Assembly: GCA_002342165.1 (NCBI GenBank)
Contig: DDPM01000038.1
Coordinates: forward strand, 1-15,690
DNA length: 15,690 nucleotides
From: Hylemonella sp. UBA2468
GTDB lineage: Bacteria > Pseudomonadota > Gammaproteobacteria > Burkholderiales > Burkholderiaceae_C
Direction of reading: 5' to 3'
This document shows, one piece after another, positions 7,318-15,500 of the stretch. The notes under the pieces were generated by a model. It was not told where the DNA came from, did no database searches, and worked only from the letters and a program-made list of their open reading frames with translations. Numbering within the stretch: position 1 is the first letter of the stretch; each line of letters opens with the position of its first letter. Both the position numbers and the translations under genes were made by a program.

Positions 7318-8157
7318 TTAAACAAGACCCAGTCGACGGCAAATTTCCAAAGTGGGTGCACTTTGGTTCATGCTGTAGAAATGCAAGGCTGGCGCCCCAA
7401 ACAAACGCAGCTGGTCGCACAAATCCGTCACCACATCCAGGCCAAACGCCCGAATGGAAGCCACGTCATCCCCAAAACTTTGCAACCGCAAACGAATCCA
7501 GCGCGGAATTTCTGCGCCACAAGCCTCTGAAAACCGCATCAACTGAGTCGAACTGGTAATAGGCATGATGCCGGGCACCACAGGCACCTGAATACCCAAC
7601 TGGCCCACCTCATCCATGAACCGAAAGTAGGCATCCGCATTGAAAAAATACTGGGTGATGGCCGAGTTGGCCCCCGCCTGAACCTTGTTCGCAAAGGCCT
7701 TGAGGTCAGCCGCAGGCGACTTGGCTTGGGGATGCACTTCTGGATAAGCCGCCACCTCAATGTGAAAGTGGTCGCCTGTTTCGCTGCGAATAAAGGTCAC
7801 CAAATCCTTGGCGAATTGAAATTCCCCGCCCACCCCATAACCACTGGGCAAGTCGCCCCGCAACGCCACCAGCCGCGTCACACCCATGTGGCGCAACGTC
7901 TCTAGGGTCTGCCGCATGCTGGAGCGGGTTGCCCCTATGCAGGAAATGTGCGAGGCGGCTTGCGCCCCCTCTGACAAAATTTCCCTCACCGACGCGAAAG
8001 TGCCTTCTTGGGTAGAGCCACCCGCACCATAGGTGACCGAACAAAACTCGGGCTTCAGGGCATACAGCTGTTGACGAACCACACGCAGTTTTTCCACGCC
8101 CTCAGCGGTTTTGGGCGGAAAAAACTCGACACTGAGCTGAGGTTCTTGCGTTTGCAA
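7318..8157 (-). CDS. metF: 5,10-methylenetetrahydrofolate reductase
   Basis: FAD enzyme that reduces 5,10-methylene-THF to 5-methyl-THF, the methyl donor for homocysteine remethylation. The 279-residue product shows EFFPPKT with the catalytic glutamate at residue 11, VTYGAGGST near 41-49, LRGDLP at 99-104, AAYPEVHPQA at 136-145 and ITQYFFNADAYFRF at 167-180, all typical of bacterial MetF. The start is a TTG at 8157, chosen because a strong AAGGGG Shine-Dalgarno sits six bases before it; those bases begin inside the TAA stop of ahcY. The gap to ahcY is only 10 bases, so the two are one operon and probably translationally coupled, both under the SAH riboswitch. The short N-terminus compared with E. 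coli (296 residues) is usual in this group. Confidence 0.95.
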   Translation of the reverse strand: MQTQEPQLSVEFFPPKTAEGVEKLRVVRQQLYALKPEFCSVTYGAGGSTQEGTFASVREILSEGAQAASHISCIGATRSSMRQTLETLRHMGVTRLVALRGDLPSGYGVGGEFQFAKDLVTFIRSETGDHFHIEVAAYPEVHPQAKSPAADLKAFANKVQAGANSAITQYFFNADAYFRFMDEVGQLGIQVPVVPGIMPITSSTQLMRFSEACGAEIPRWIRLRLQSFGDDVASIRAFGLDVVTDLCDQLRLFGAPALHFYSMNQSAPTLEICRRLGLV

Positions 8158-8167
8158 GGCTCGCCCC

Positions 8168-9616
8168 TTAATAGCGGTAGGTGTCTTTCTTGAAAGGTCC
8201 TGCCTTGCTCACGCCAATGTAGGCGGCTTGCTCTTCGGTCAGTTCGGTCAGTTCAGCGCCCACCTTTTTCAAGTGCAAGCGGGCCACTTTTTCGTCCAAA
8301 TGCTTGGGCAACACGTACACCTGACCGGCCTTGTAGTCCTTGGGCTTGGTGAACAACTCGATCTGGGCAATGGTCTGGTTGGCAAAGCTTGAGGACATCA
8401 CAAAGCTGGGGTGGCCTGTGCCGCAACCCAAATTCACCAAACGGCCCTTGGCCAACAGAATGATGCGCTTGGAAGGCTTTTTGCCCTTGGCGGGGAAAAT
8501 CACGTGGTCCACTTGGGGCTTGATTTCTTCCCACTTCAGCTTTTCCAGGGAAACGACGTCGATTTCGTTGTCAAAGTGACCGATGTTGCACACGATGGCC
8601 TGGTCTTTCATGGCGTCCATGTGCTTGTAGGTGATCACGTTTTTGTTGCCGGTGGCGGACACAAAAATGTCGGCCTTGTCGGCAGCGTATTCCATGGTCA
8701 CCACTTTGTAGCCTTCCATGGCGGCTTGCAAGGCGTTGATGGGGTCAATCTCAGTCACCCACACTTGGGCGCTCAGGGCGCGCAGGGCTTGGGCTGAACC
8801 CTTGCCCACGTCGCCATAGCCCGCCACCACAGCCACTTTGCCAGCAATCATCACGTCGGTGGCGCGCTTGATGGCGTCCACCAACGATTCGCGGCAACCG
8901 TACAGGTTGTCAAATTTGCTCTTGGTGACCGAATCGTTCACATTGATGGCGCGGAAGGCCAAGGTTCCTTTTTCAGACATTTCGTTCAAACGCAGCACGC
9001 CTGTGGTGGTTTCTTCGGTCACGCCAATGATGTTTTTCAGGCGGCGGCTGTACCAGGTGGGGTCCAGCTTGAGCTGGGCCTTGATGGCTTTGAACAAGCA
9101 AATTTCTTCTTCGCTGCCGGGCTTGGAAAGCACTTTGATGTCTTTTTCGGCCTTGGCACCCAGGTGCATCAGCAAAGTTGCGTCGCCGCCGTCATCCAAA
9201 ATCATGTTGGGACCCTCGGTTTTGGAACCTTTGGGGCCAAATTCAAAAATGCGGTGGGTGTAATCCCAATAGTCGTCCAAAGACTCCCCTTTGTAGGCAA
9301 ACACAGGGGTGCCTTGCGCCACAAGCGCTGCAGCGGCGTGGTCTTGGGTCGAGAAAATATTGCAAGAAGCCCAGCGCACTTCTGCACCCAAAGACTGCAA
9401 GGTTTCCACCAGCACTGCGGTTTGGATGGTCATGTGCAGTGAGCCGGTGATGCGCGCGCCTTTAAGAGGCTGCGCTTTGGCAAACTCTTCACGGATGGCC
9501 ATCAAACCGGGCATTTCGGTCTCGGCAATGGCAATTTCTTTACGGCCCCAGTGAGCCAAGCTCAGATCGGCAATTTTGTAGTCTTCAAACTTAGGAACAG
9601 GTTTCAATACGCTCAT
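8168..9616 (-). CDS. ahcY: S-adenosylhomocysteine hydrolase
   Basis: Splits S-adenosylhomocysteine reversibly into adenosine and homocysteine, removing the product inhibitor of methyltransferases. It has 482 residues. Features include the N-terminal [16 protein letters not shown], the substrate region [12 protein letters not shown] at 58-69, [11 protein letters not shown] at 141-151, NAD-binding GYGDVGKG at 266-273, [10 protein letters not shown] at 344-353, and a C-terminal KKDTYRY ending in the tyrosine that closes the neighbouring subunit's NAD site. An insertion around residues 150-190 marks the longer class found in many proteobacteria, plants and parasites. ATG 9616 is supported by GGAG six to seven bases upstream. 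The gene is preceded by an SAH riboswitch and followed by metF. Confidence 0.98.
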   Translation of the reverse strand: MSVLKPVPKFEDYKIADLSLAHWGRKEIAIAETEMPGLMAIREEFAKAQPLKGARITGSLHMTIQTAVLVETLQSLGAEVRWASCNIFSTQDHAAAALVAQGTPVFAYKGESLDDYWDYTHRIFEFGPKGSKTEGPNMILDDGGDATLLMHLGAKAEKDIKVLSKPGSEEEICLFKAIKAQLKLDPTWYSRRLKNIIGVTEETTTGVLRLNEMSEKGTLAFRAINVNDSVTKSKFDNLYGCRESLVDAIKRATDVMIAGKVAVVAGYGDVGKGSAQALRALSAQVWVTEIDPINALQAAMEGYKVVTMEYAADKADIFVSATGNKNVITYKHMDAMKDQAIVCNIGHFDNEIDVVSLEKLKWEEIKPQVDHVIFPAKGKKPSKRIILLAKGRLVNLGCGTGHPSFVMSSSFANQTIAQIELFTKPKDYKAGQVYVLPKHLDEKVARLHLKKVGAELTELTEEQAAYIGVSKAGPFKKDTYRY

Positions 9617-9617
9617 G

Positions 9618-9709
9618 GCTCACTCCAAATAAATAATCTGAATGCCACTGAACTGAAAAGAGGGGGGCGCCAGGAAATGACAACTCACCTCACAGATCAG
9701 TGGGTGAGC
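9618..9709 (-). promoter_or_regulatory. Expression platform: P1 strand versus ahcY RBS
   Basis: On the minus strand the 3' P1 strand plus flank, GCTCACCCA (9709-9701), is complementary to TGG-A-GTGAGC (9627-9618), which contains the ahcY Shine-Dalgarno, giving nine pairs with one bulged A. A second competitor is local: CTCACC (9708-9703) can pair with GGTGAG (9689-9684). Both exclude P1. SAH binding would lock P1 and free the RBS. No U-rich terminator is seen in this leader, so control of translation is the simpler reading. This is an inference from base complementarity. Confidence 0.55.
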
Positions 9710-9776
9710 GTCGTTGGGCGGATGAACGATTCCGAGCCTCATTCACTTGTGTGTGAACTGCAACGCTCCTCGGAAG
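9703..9776 (-). ncRNA. SAH riboswitch upstream of ahcY
   Basis: The minus strand carries the signature elements of the S-adenosylhomocysteine riboswitch (Rfam RF01057): CCGAGGAGCGTTGC (9773-9760), GAGGCTCGG (9740-9732) and CAACGACGCTCACC (9716-9703). P1 pairs GAGCGUUG (9768-9761) with CGACGCUC (9713-9706), eight pairs with one G-U. The first CCGAG (9773-9769) is complementary to CUCGG (9736-9732). A small hairpin, UUCAC (9757-9753) with GUGAA (9746-9742), closes a six-base loop. The family is known to raise ahcY expression when SAH accumulates. The 3' P1 strand can also pair with the ahcY ribosome binding site, which suggests translational control. Confidence 0.93.
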
Positions 9777-9777
9777 T

Positions 9778-9787
9778 CATAATTCTA
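9778..9787. promoter_or_regulatory. Back-to-back -10 boxes for ahcY (-) and prfC (+)
   Basis: TAGAAT on the minus strand (9787-9782, five of six to consensus) lies just upstream of the first riboswitch bases, so a start site near 9776 would begin the transcript at the aptamer. CATAAT on the plus strand (9778-9783, five of six) could serve prfC, with a leader of about 47 bases. The two hexamers share two bases. Neither has a strong -35. An 8-base palindrome TTGCGCAA (9792-9799) sits beside them. Confidence 0.4.
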
Positions 9788-9836
9788 AGCTTTGCGCAAG
9801 GTCGGGGTGTTCCATCCCGTGCATAACCCCGAATTC

Positions 9837-11468
9837 ATGTCCTTTACATCCGAAACCCACCGCCGGCGCACCTTTGCCATCATTTCTCACCCGGACGCTG
9901 GCAAAACCACCCTGACCGAAAAACTTTTGCTGTTTTCGGGGGCTATTCAAATTGCAGGCTCGGTCAAGGCGCGCAAGGCCAGCCGCCACGCCACCAGCGA
10001 CTGGATGGAAATTGAAAAGCAGCGCGGCATCTCGGTGGCTTCGTCGGTGATGCAAATGCAATACCGCGACCACGTCATCAACCTCTTGGATACTCCAGGC
10101 CACAAAGACTTTTCTGAAGACACTTACCGCGTGCTCACGGCTGTGGACTCAGCCTTGATGGTCATTGACGCGGCCAACGGCGTGGAAAGCCAAACCCGAC
10201 GCCTGATTGAAGTATGCCGCCAGCGCAACACACCCATCATCACCTTTGTCAACAAAATGGACCGGGAAGTGCGCGATCCTCTGGATATTCTGGACGAGGT
10301 GGAGCGCGAACTGGGCATGCCCTGCGTGCCCATGACCTGGCCAGTGGGGCAAGGCAAAAGCTTTGGCGGTATTTTGAATTTGCGCACCCACGCCATGACG
10401 GTGTTTGAGTCGGGCAGCGAACGCCGCCCGCAAGACTTTGACACTATCCCACTCAGCCAAACAGCCGACTTACGGCAACGCTTTGGCAGCGACTTTGACG
10501 CCGCCATGGAGAGCATGGAGCTGGCCACCGGCGCCTCCCCCAGTTTTGACACCCAAGCCTTTTTGGCCGCACAACAAACTCCCGTGTTTTTTGGCTCAGG
10601 CGTGAACAATTTTGGAGTGATGGAAGTGCTGGATGCGCTGGTGGATATGGCGCCCTCACCCCGACCCAGAACCAGCTCGCTCATAGCCCAAAAGCAGCTG
10701 TCCATCCAAGAGGTGCAACCCGATGCCGCTGCCTTTTCAGGCGTGGTGTTCAAGGTGCAAGCCAATATGGACCCCTCACACCGCGACCGCATTGCCTTTG
10801 TTCGGGTGTGCTCTGGCCGCTACAACCCCGGCATGAAGCTCAAGGTGCAGCGGACCGCCAAAGAACTGCGCCCCACTTCGGTGGTGACCTTTATGAGCCA
10901 GCGGCGCGAAGCTGTGGACGAGGCCTTTGCCGGCGATATTGTCGGTTTTACAACCCACGGCGGCGTGCAACTGGGCGACACCATCACAGACGGCAGTGTG
11001 AACCTGCAGTTCACCGGTTTGCCGTTTTTTGCGCCCGAGCTGTTCATGACCGTGGTACTTAAAAACCCGCTGCGCACCAAGCAGCTCCAGCAAGGCCTGG
11101 CCCAATTGGGCGAAGAGGGGGCCATTCAGGTGTTCAAACCCGAAATGGGCGGCAACATGCTGCTAGGCGCTATCGGCCAACTGCAGTTTGAGGTGGTGCA
11201 ACACCGCCTCAAAGGCGAATACGACTGTGATGTGCGCATGGAAAACTGCCAATACACTGGCGCCCGCTGGATCACTGCCGACACTCCAGCAGAACTTAAA
11301 ACCTTTGCAGACGCCTACCCCATGCGCATGGCCCGCGACGCGGCGGACACTTTGGCCTACCTGTGCACCAGCCCTTATGACGTTCGGCTGGCCCAAGAAA
11401 GGTTTCCCAAAATCCACTTTCATCCCCTGCGCGAACATGCCGGTCTGGCTTTGTCCAGCGCCGGGTGA
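9837..11468 (+). CDS. prfC: Peptide chain release factor 3
   Basis: Translational GTPase that removes RF1/RF2 from the ribosome after termination. From ATG 9837 it has 543 residues (E. coli RF3: 529). The G domain shows G1 HPDAGKTT at 18-25, switch-I region KQRGISVASS at 61-70, G3 DTPGHKDF at 85-92 and G4 NKMD at 139-142, followed by the RF3-type EVERELGMPCVPMTWPVG segment and the C-terminal EF-G-III-like domain (GGNMLLGAIGQLQFEVVQHR). The frame is open to a TTG at 9792, but the conserved N-terminus begins at MSFTSETHRRRTFAIISHPD. No clear Shine-Dalgarno is present. It is divergent from the ahcY riboswitch, so its promoter must overlap or abut the ahcY promoter. The next gene, a periplasmic receptor, has its own promoter candidate. 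Confidence 0.97.
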   Translation: MSFTSETHRRRTFAIISHPDAGKTTLTEKLLLFSGAIQIAGSVKARKASRHATSDWMEIEKQRGISVASSVMQMQYRDHVINLLDTPGHKDFSEDTYRVLTAVDSALMVIDAANGVESQTRRLIEVCRQRNTPIITFVNKMDREVRDPLDILDEVERELGMPCVPMTWPVGQGKSFGGILNLRTHAMTVFESGSERRPQDFDTIPLSQTADLRQRFGSDFDAAMESMELATGASPSFDTQAFLAAQQTPVFFGSGVNNFGVMEVLDALVDMAPSPRPRTSSLIAQKQLSIQEVQPDAAAFSGVVFKVQANMDPSHRDRIAFVRVCSGRYNPGMKLKVQRTAKELRPTSVVTFMSQRREAVDEAFAGDIVGFTTHGGVQLGDTITDGSVNLQFTGLPFFAPELFMTVVLKNPLRTKQLQQGLAQLGEEGAIQVFKPEMGGNMLLGAIGQLQFEVVQHRLKGEYDCDVRMENCQYTGARWITADTPAELKTFADAYPMRMARDAADTLAYLCTSPYDVRLAQERFPKIHFHPLREHAGLALSSAG

Positions 11469-11484
11469 TCGGGATCTGCCCCGA

Positions 11485-11514
11485 TTGACAGCCTTTGGTG
11501 CAACCCCCTAAATT
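11485..11514 (+). promoter_or_regulatory. Sigma-70-type promoter for the receptor gene
   Basis: A perfect -35 TTGACA (11485-11490) is followed after 18 bases by TAAATT (11509-11514, four of six to the -10 consensus). This predicts a start near 11521 and a leader of about 25 bases containing GGAG before ATG 11546. A six-base-pair hairpin (ATCGGG 11468-11473 with CCCGAT 11480-11485) abuts the -35 and overlaps the prfC stop codon, but lacks a T-run. Confidence 0.5.
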
Positions 11515-11545
11515 CTTAACTTGACTTAATCAAAACGGAGATCTC

Positions 11546-12541
11546 ATGAAATCTAGAGCTTTTTTGTCATTGGCCCTAAACGCGTTGTTGGGATTGGGCG
11601 CCTCGTTGATCGCCCCCTTGAGTGCGCAGGCACAAGCTGACTTTCCAAACAAGCCTGTGAGCTTGGTAACCCCATTTCCCGCTGGAAGCGGGCCCGATGC
11701 CGTACTGCGCATCGTGTCTGACAAACTCTCCAAAATCTGGAACCAACCCGTCACCGTGGTCAACCGCCCCGGCGGTAACGGATTTGTGGCGGTGGACGCC
11801 ACCCAACGCGCCGCACCCGATGGCTACACTTTGTTGCAGCTTGACAGCGAACACCTGAGCGCCTTGCCCTATTTGTACAAAACCCGCAACTTTGCGCCGT
11901 TTACCTTGTACGACCCCGTAGCCCCGATTTTTAAAACCTCTTTTATGGTGGCAGTGCCCTCCACCTCCAAGTGGCAAAACCTGCGCGATTTGGTGGCTGC
12001 GGCCAAAGCCGCACCTGGCCGCGTGTCATACGGCTCATGGTCGGTGGGCAGTCCTGGCCACTTGGGCGGCGAGCGCATGGAGCTGTTGACCCAAACCGAA
12101 ATGAACCACGTGCCCTTTAAAGAAATGTCGCAGTTGTTCACCAACGTGGGCAATGGCGAAATTGACTGGAGCATGGCCACCATTCCATCTTCAGCGGGCG
12201 TGTACAAAGCTGGAAAGTTGCGCTATTTGGCTGTGGCAGCCCCTGCCCGCCTGCCGCAAATGCCCGACGTTCCTACAGCAGCGGAAGCCGGAGGCCCAGC
12301 CAACTTTGAAGTCAATTCTTTTGTGGTGCTGTTGGCACCCAAGGGCATCTCACCGGCGCTGCGCAACAAAATTCACGCCGACATGCTTAAGGCCCTGGCC
12401 GACCCCGATTTGCGCGCACGCTTCTACACCTTTGCATTTGAGCCCCTCAATTGGTCTCCAGAAGAAATCGTGAAGGCCACCGAAGCCAAGGCCAAAATCA
12501 ACGAAGAGTTGATTCGCCGCAAAAACATATCTCTGGAATAA
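11546..12541 (+). CDS. Periplasmic substrate-binding protein, Bug/TctC (tripartite tricarboxylate receptor) family
   Basis: Extracytoplasmic solute receptor of the Bug family, which is greatly expanded in Burkholderiales and binds small carboxylates or related ligands. The 331-residue product starts with a classic signal peptide: KSR, a hydrophobic core to residue 24, and an AQAQA cleavage region at 27-31. The mature part has the family's opening FPNKPVSLVTPFPAGSGPD, then NRPGGNGFVAVDA, APDGYTLL near 89-97, the GNGEIDW segment, and the conserved RLPQMPDVPTAAEAG. GGAG seven bases before the ATG supports the start. No TctA or TctB membrane subunits are present in the window, so it is an orphan receptor and the ligand cannot be deduced. 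It follows prfC with a 77-base gap holding its own promoter candidate, and ends at a bidirectional terminator facing uvrA. Confidence 0.93.
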   Translation: MKSRAFLSLALNALLGLGASLIAPLSAQAQADFPNKPVSLVTPFPAGSGPDAVLRIVSDKLSKIWNQPVTVVNRPGGNGFVAVDATQRAAPDGYTLLQLDSEHLSALPYLYKTRNFAPFTLYDPVAPIFKTSFMVAVPSTSKWQNLRDLVAAAKAAPGRVSYGSWSVGSPGHLGGERMELLTQTEMNHVPFKEMSQLFTNVGNGEIDWSMATIPSSAGVYKAGKLRYLAVAAPARLPQMPDVPTAAEAGGPANFEVNSFVVLLAPKGISPALRNKIHADMLKALADPDLRARFYTFAFEPLNWSPEEIVKATEAKAKINEELIRRKNISLE

Positions 12542-12552
12542 GCGCCCAACTC

Positions 12553-12583
12553 AAAAGCCCCGAGCTAAATGCTGCGGGGTTTC
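12553..12583. terminator. Bidirectional terminator between the receptor gene and uvrA
   Basis: In the 53-base convergent gap, CCCCG-AGC (12558-12565) pairs with GCT-G-CGGGG (12571-12579) around a TAAAT loop, with a run of four A on the left (12553-12556) and TTT on the right (12580-12582). It therefore works as a hairpin plus T-tract in both directions, though the T-tracts are short. Confidence 0.6.
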
Positions 12584-12594
12584 CCAAACATGAC

Positions 12595-15500
12595 TTAAGC
12601 GCGCTGCAGCACACTGGCCAAAGACCTACCGGTGTGCGTGCCTTGCCGCACCAAGTCCTCAGGCGTGGCGCACGCCACCAGCTGTCCACCGCCCTGCCCA
12701 CCTTCAGGCCCCAGGTCCAGCACCCAGTCGGCCTCGGCAATCACGTCCAAGTCGTGTTCAATCACCACCACGCTGTGGCCTGCATCAACCAAGCGGTGCA
12801 ACACACGAATGAGCTTGTCCACATCGGCCATGTGCAGGCCTACCGTGGGCTCGTCCAACACATAGAGGGTGTGGGGCACTTTTTGGCCGCGGCGGCCTAC
12901 TTCGTCTCGCACTTTGGTGAGCTCGGTTACCAGCTTGATGCGCTGGGCCTCGCCGCCTGACAAGGTCGGCGAAGGCTGGCCTAGGGTGAGGTAGCCCAAG
13001 CCCACGTCTTTAAGCAACTGCAACGGGTGGGCAATGCTGGGCATGGAAGCAAAAAAGTCCACCGCCTCATCTACCTCCATCTGCAGCACATCGCCCACGC
13101 TTTTGCCGCGCCAAGTGACAGCCATGGTTTCAGGGTTAAAACGAGCCCCACGGCAGATTTCGCACAACACCTTCACGTCTGGCAAAAAACTCATTTCGAT
13201 GGTGCGCACGCCCTGGCCTTCGCAGCCAGGGCAGCGCCCCTCGCCGGTATTGAACGAAAAGCGCCCTGCTCCATAACCGCGCGCCTTGGCTTCCAGCGTT
13301 TCGGCAAAAAGCTTGCGCACAGTGTCCCAAAAGCCGATGTACGTGGCAGGGCATGAGCGCGGGGTTTTGCCAATAGGGGTTTGGTCGACCTCCAACACCC
13401 GATCAATCACCTCAAATCCGCTCACGCTGGCACACCCCATCCAGTTCAGGGTTTTACCAGCCGCCAAGGCATCGCGCCCCGCCTTGGTGGATCGAGCGTT
13501 AACCGCCATATGCACGTTGGCCAACATCACATCGCGTGCCAAGGTGGATTTGCCCGAACCGCTCACCCCGGTAATGGCCACCAAGCGCCGCAGGGGAACA
13601 GCTGCCTCCAAGGCTTGGAGGTTGTGTAACCGAGCCTCGTGCACCTTGATCCAGTCCACTCCTTCAAGCCCACGGCGAGCCTGCTGGGGGTGGCGCATGG
13701 CATGCAGCAGGTAGCGGCCGGTTTGAGAATCTGAGGCCGCCGTTAAATCGGCCACCACGCCCTGGGCCACCAAATGCCCACCGCGCTTGCCCGCACTAGG
13801 GCCAATGTCGATGAGGTGGTCGGCTCGGCGGATGGTGTCTTCGTCGTGCTCCACCACCACCAAGGTGTTGCCCTTGTCGCTCAGCACCTTAAGCGCGTCC
13901 AGCAGCATGCGGTTGTCACGGGCATGCAGACCAATGGTGGGCTCATCCAGCACATAACACACACCCTGCAAGTTGCTGCCCAACTGGGCTGCCAAGCGAA
14001 TGCGCTGCGCTTCGCCGCCGCTTAAGGTCGGCGCGCCACGGTCCAGCGTGAGATAACCCAGCCCCACCTGCTCTAAAAACTCCAAACGGCTTTTGATTTC
14101 AGGCAGCAGGTCGCGGGCAATATCGGCTTCGCGTCCTTCAAGGCTCAGCTGCTCCACCCACAGCCGGACATCTTTCACGCTTAAGGCCGCAATATCGGCA
14201 ATGGCCGTTTGATGAAACCGCACCGCGCGGGCCTTAGGGTTCAGGCGGGCTCCAGCGCATGTGGGGCAGACGGCGTCGGTCACGTCTTCTATTTCGGGCT
14301 CGGCAAAGGTTTGCTCGCGGCCTTTTTGGTGGTCGTCCTGAACCGAGTCATCCAGCAACTTGCGTTGTTCTTTGTTCAGCTTGACACCGGTGCCCACGCA
14401 GTCAGGGCACCAGCCGTGCTTGCTGTTGTATGAAAACAAGCGCGGATCGAGCTCTGCGTAGGAAGCCGCACACACCGGACAAGCACGGCGGGTCGAAAAC
14501 GCCTGTAACATGCCCAGATTCTGAGTGGAGTTGCCCAGCTTTAAGGCCTGTGCTAGCCCCTCCATGCCATGCAGCACATGCACCACACCTTTGCCATGCT
14601 CCAACGCCAAGGCCAATTGGGCCCGCAGCAAGGCTTCGTGTGCAGGGGTGATGTGCACACTGGCTACCGGCAGCTCAATGGTGTGCTCTTTAAAGCGGTC
14701 GATTCGTGGGAACCCGGTGGTGGGCAAAAACTCGCCATCCACCCGCAAATGGGTATAGCCGCGCGGGCGGGCCCAATCGGCCAGCTCGGTGTACACGCCC
14801 TTGCGGTTCATCACCAACGGGGCCAACAAGCCAATGTGCTGCCCTTTGAATTGCCTATACAGTTGCGCCACGATGCTGTCTGGCGTTTGCGGGGCCACGG
14901 CGGCACCGTCGTGCACACAGTGCTGAACGCCCAGCTTTACAAACAGCAAACGCAAAAAGTGCCAGACCTCGGTGGTGGTGCCCACCGTGCTTTTGCGCCC
15001 GCCACGAGAAAGGCGCTGCTCAATAGCCACCGTGGGCGGAATGCCGTATACCGCATCCACATCCGGCCGACCCGCGGGCTGCACGATGGAGCGGGCGTAA
15101 GCATTGAGCGACTCCAGGTAACGGCGCTGCCCTTCGTTGAACAAAATATCAAACGCCAAGGTCGACTTGCCCGAACCCGACACGCCCGTCACCACACTGA
15201 ACTTGCCCAGCGGAATGTCAACCGACAAAGATTTGAGGTTGTGCTCTTTGGCGTTGACGATCCGAATGAAGTTGGATGCCTCAGTAAGCAAGTTACCAGC
15301 ATCGGATGATCTTGCGCCGGGAGCCGATTTGGCGATCGCAACGCGAGCGTATGAGGCCCCTGGTGCAAGCCCTTCCGCTGCCAACCCCACCCAATACTTG
15401 GCAGCTGGCTCCGCCACCTTATGAGCCTCCCCCATAACCGCCGCGTCATCCCGCAAGGCCTTGGCGGTGTGGGATGTGGCGTGCAGCTTGACGTCTTCAG

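Noticed and set aside
9792..9836. prfC start at TTG 9792
   Set aside because: The 15 extra residues are not part of RF3 and the codon sits in the divergent promoter region; ATG 9837 begins the conserved N-terminus.
11468..11485. Hairpin ATCGGG / CCCGAT right after prfC as a terminator
   Set aside because: Six base pairs and no T-run follow; the next bases form the -35 TTGACA. It may slow transcription but does not qualify as an intrinsic terminator.
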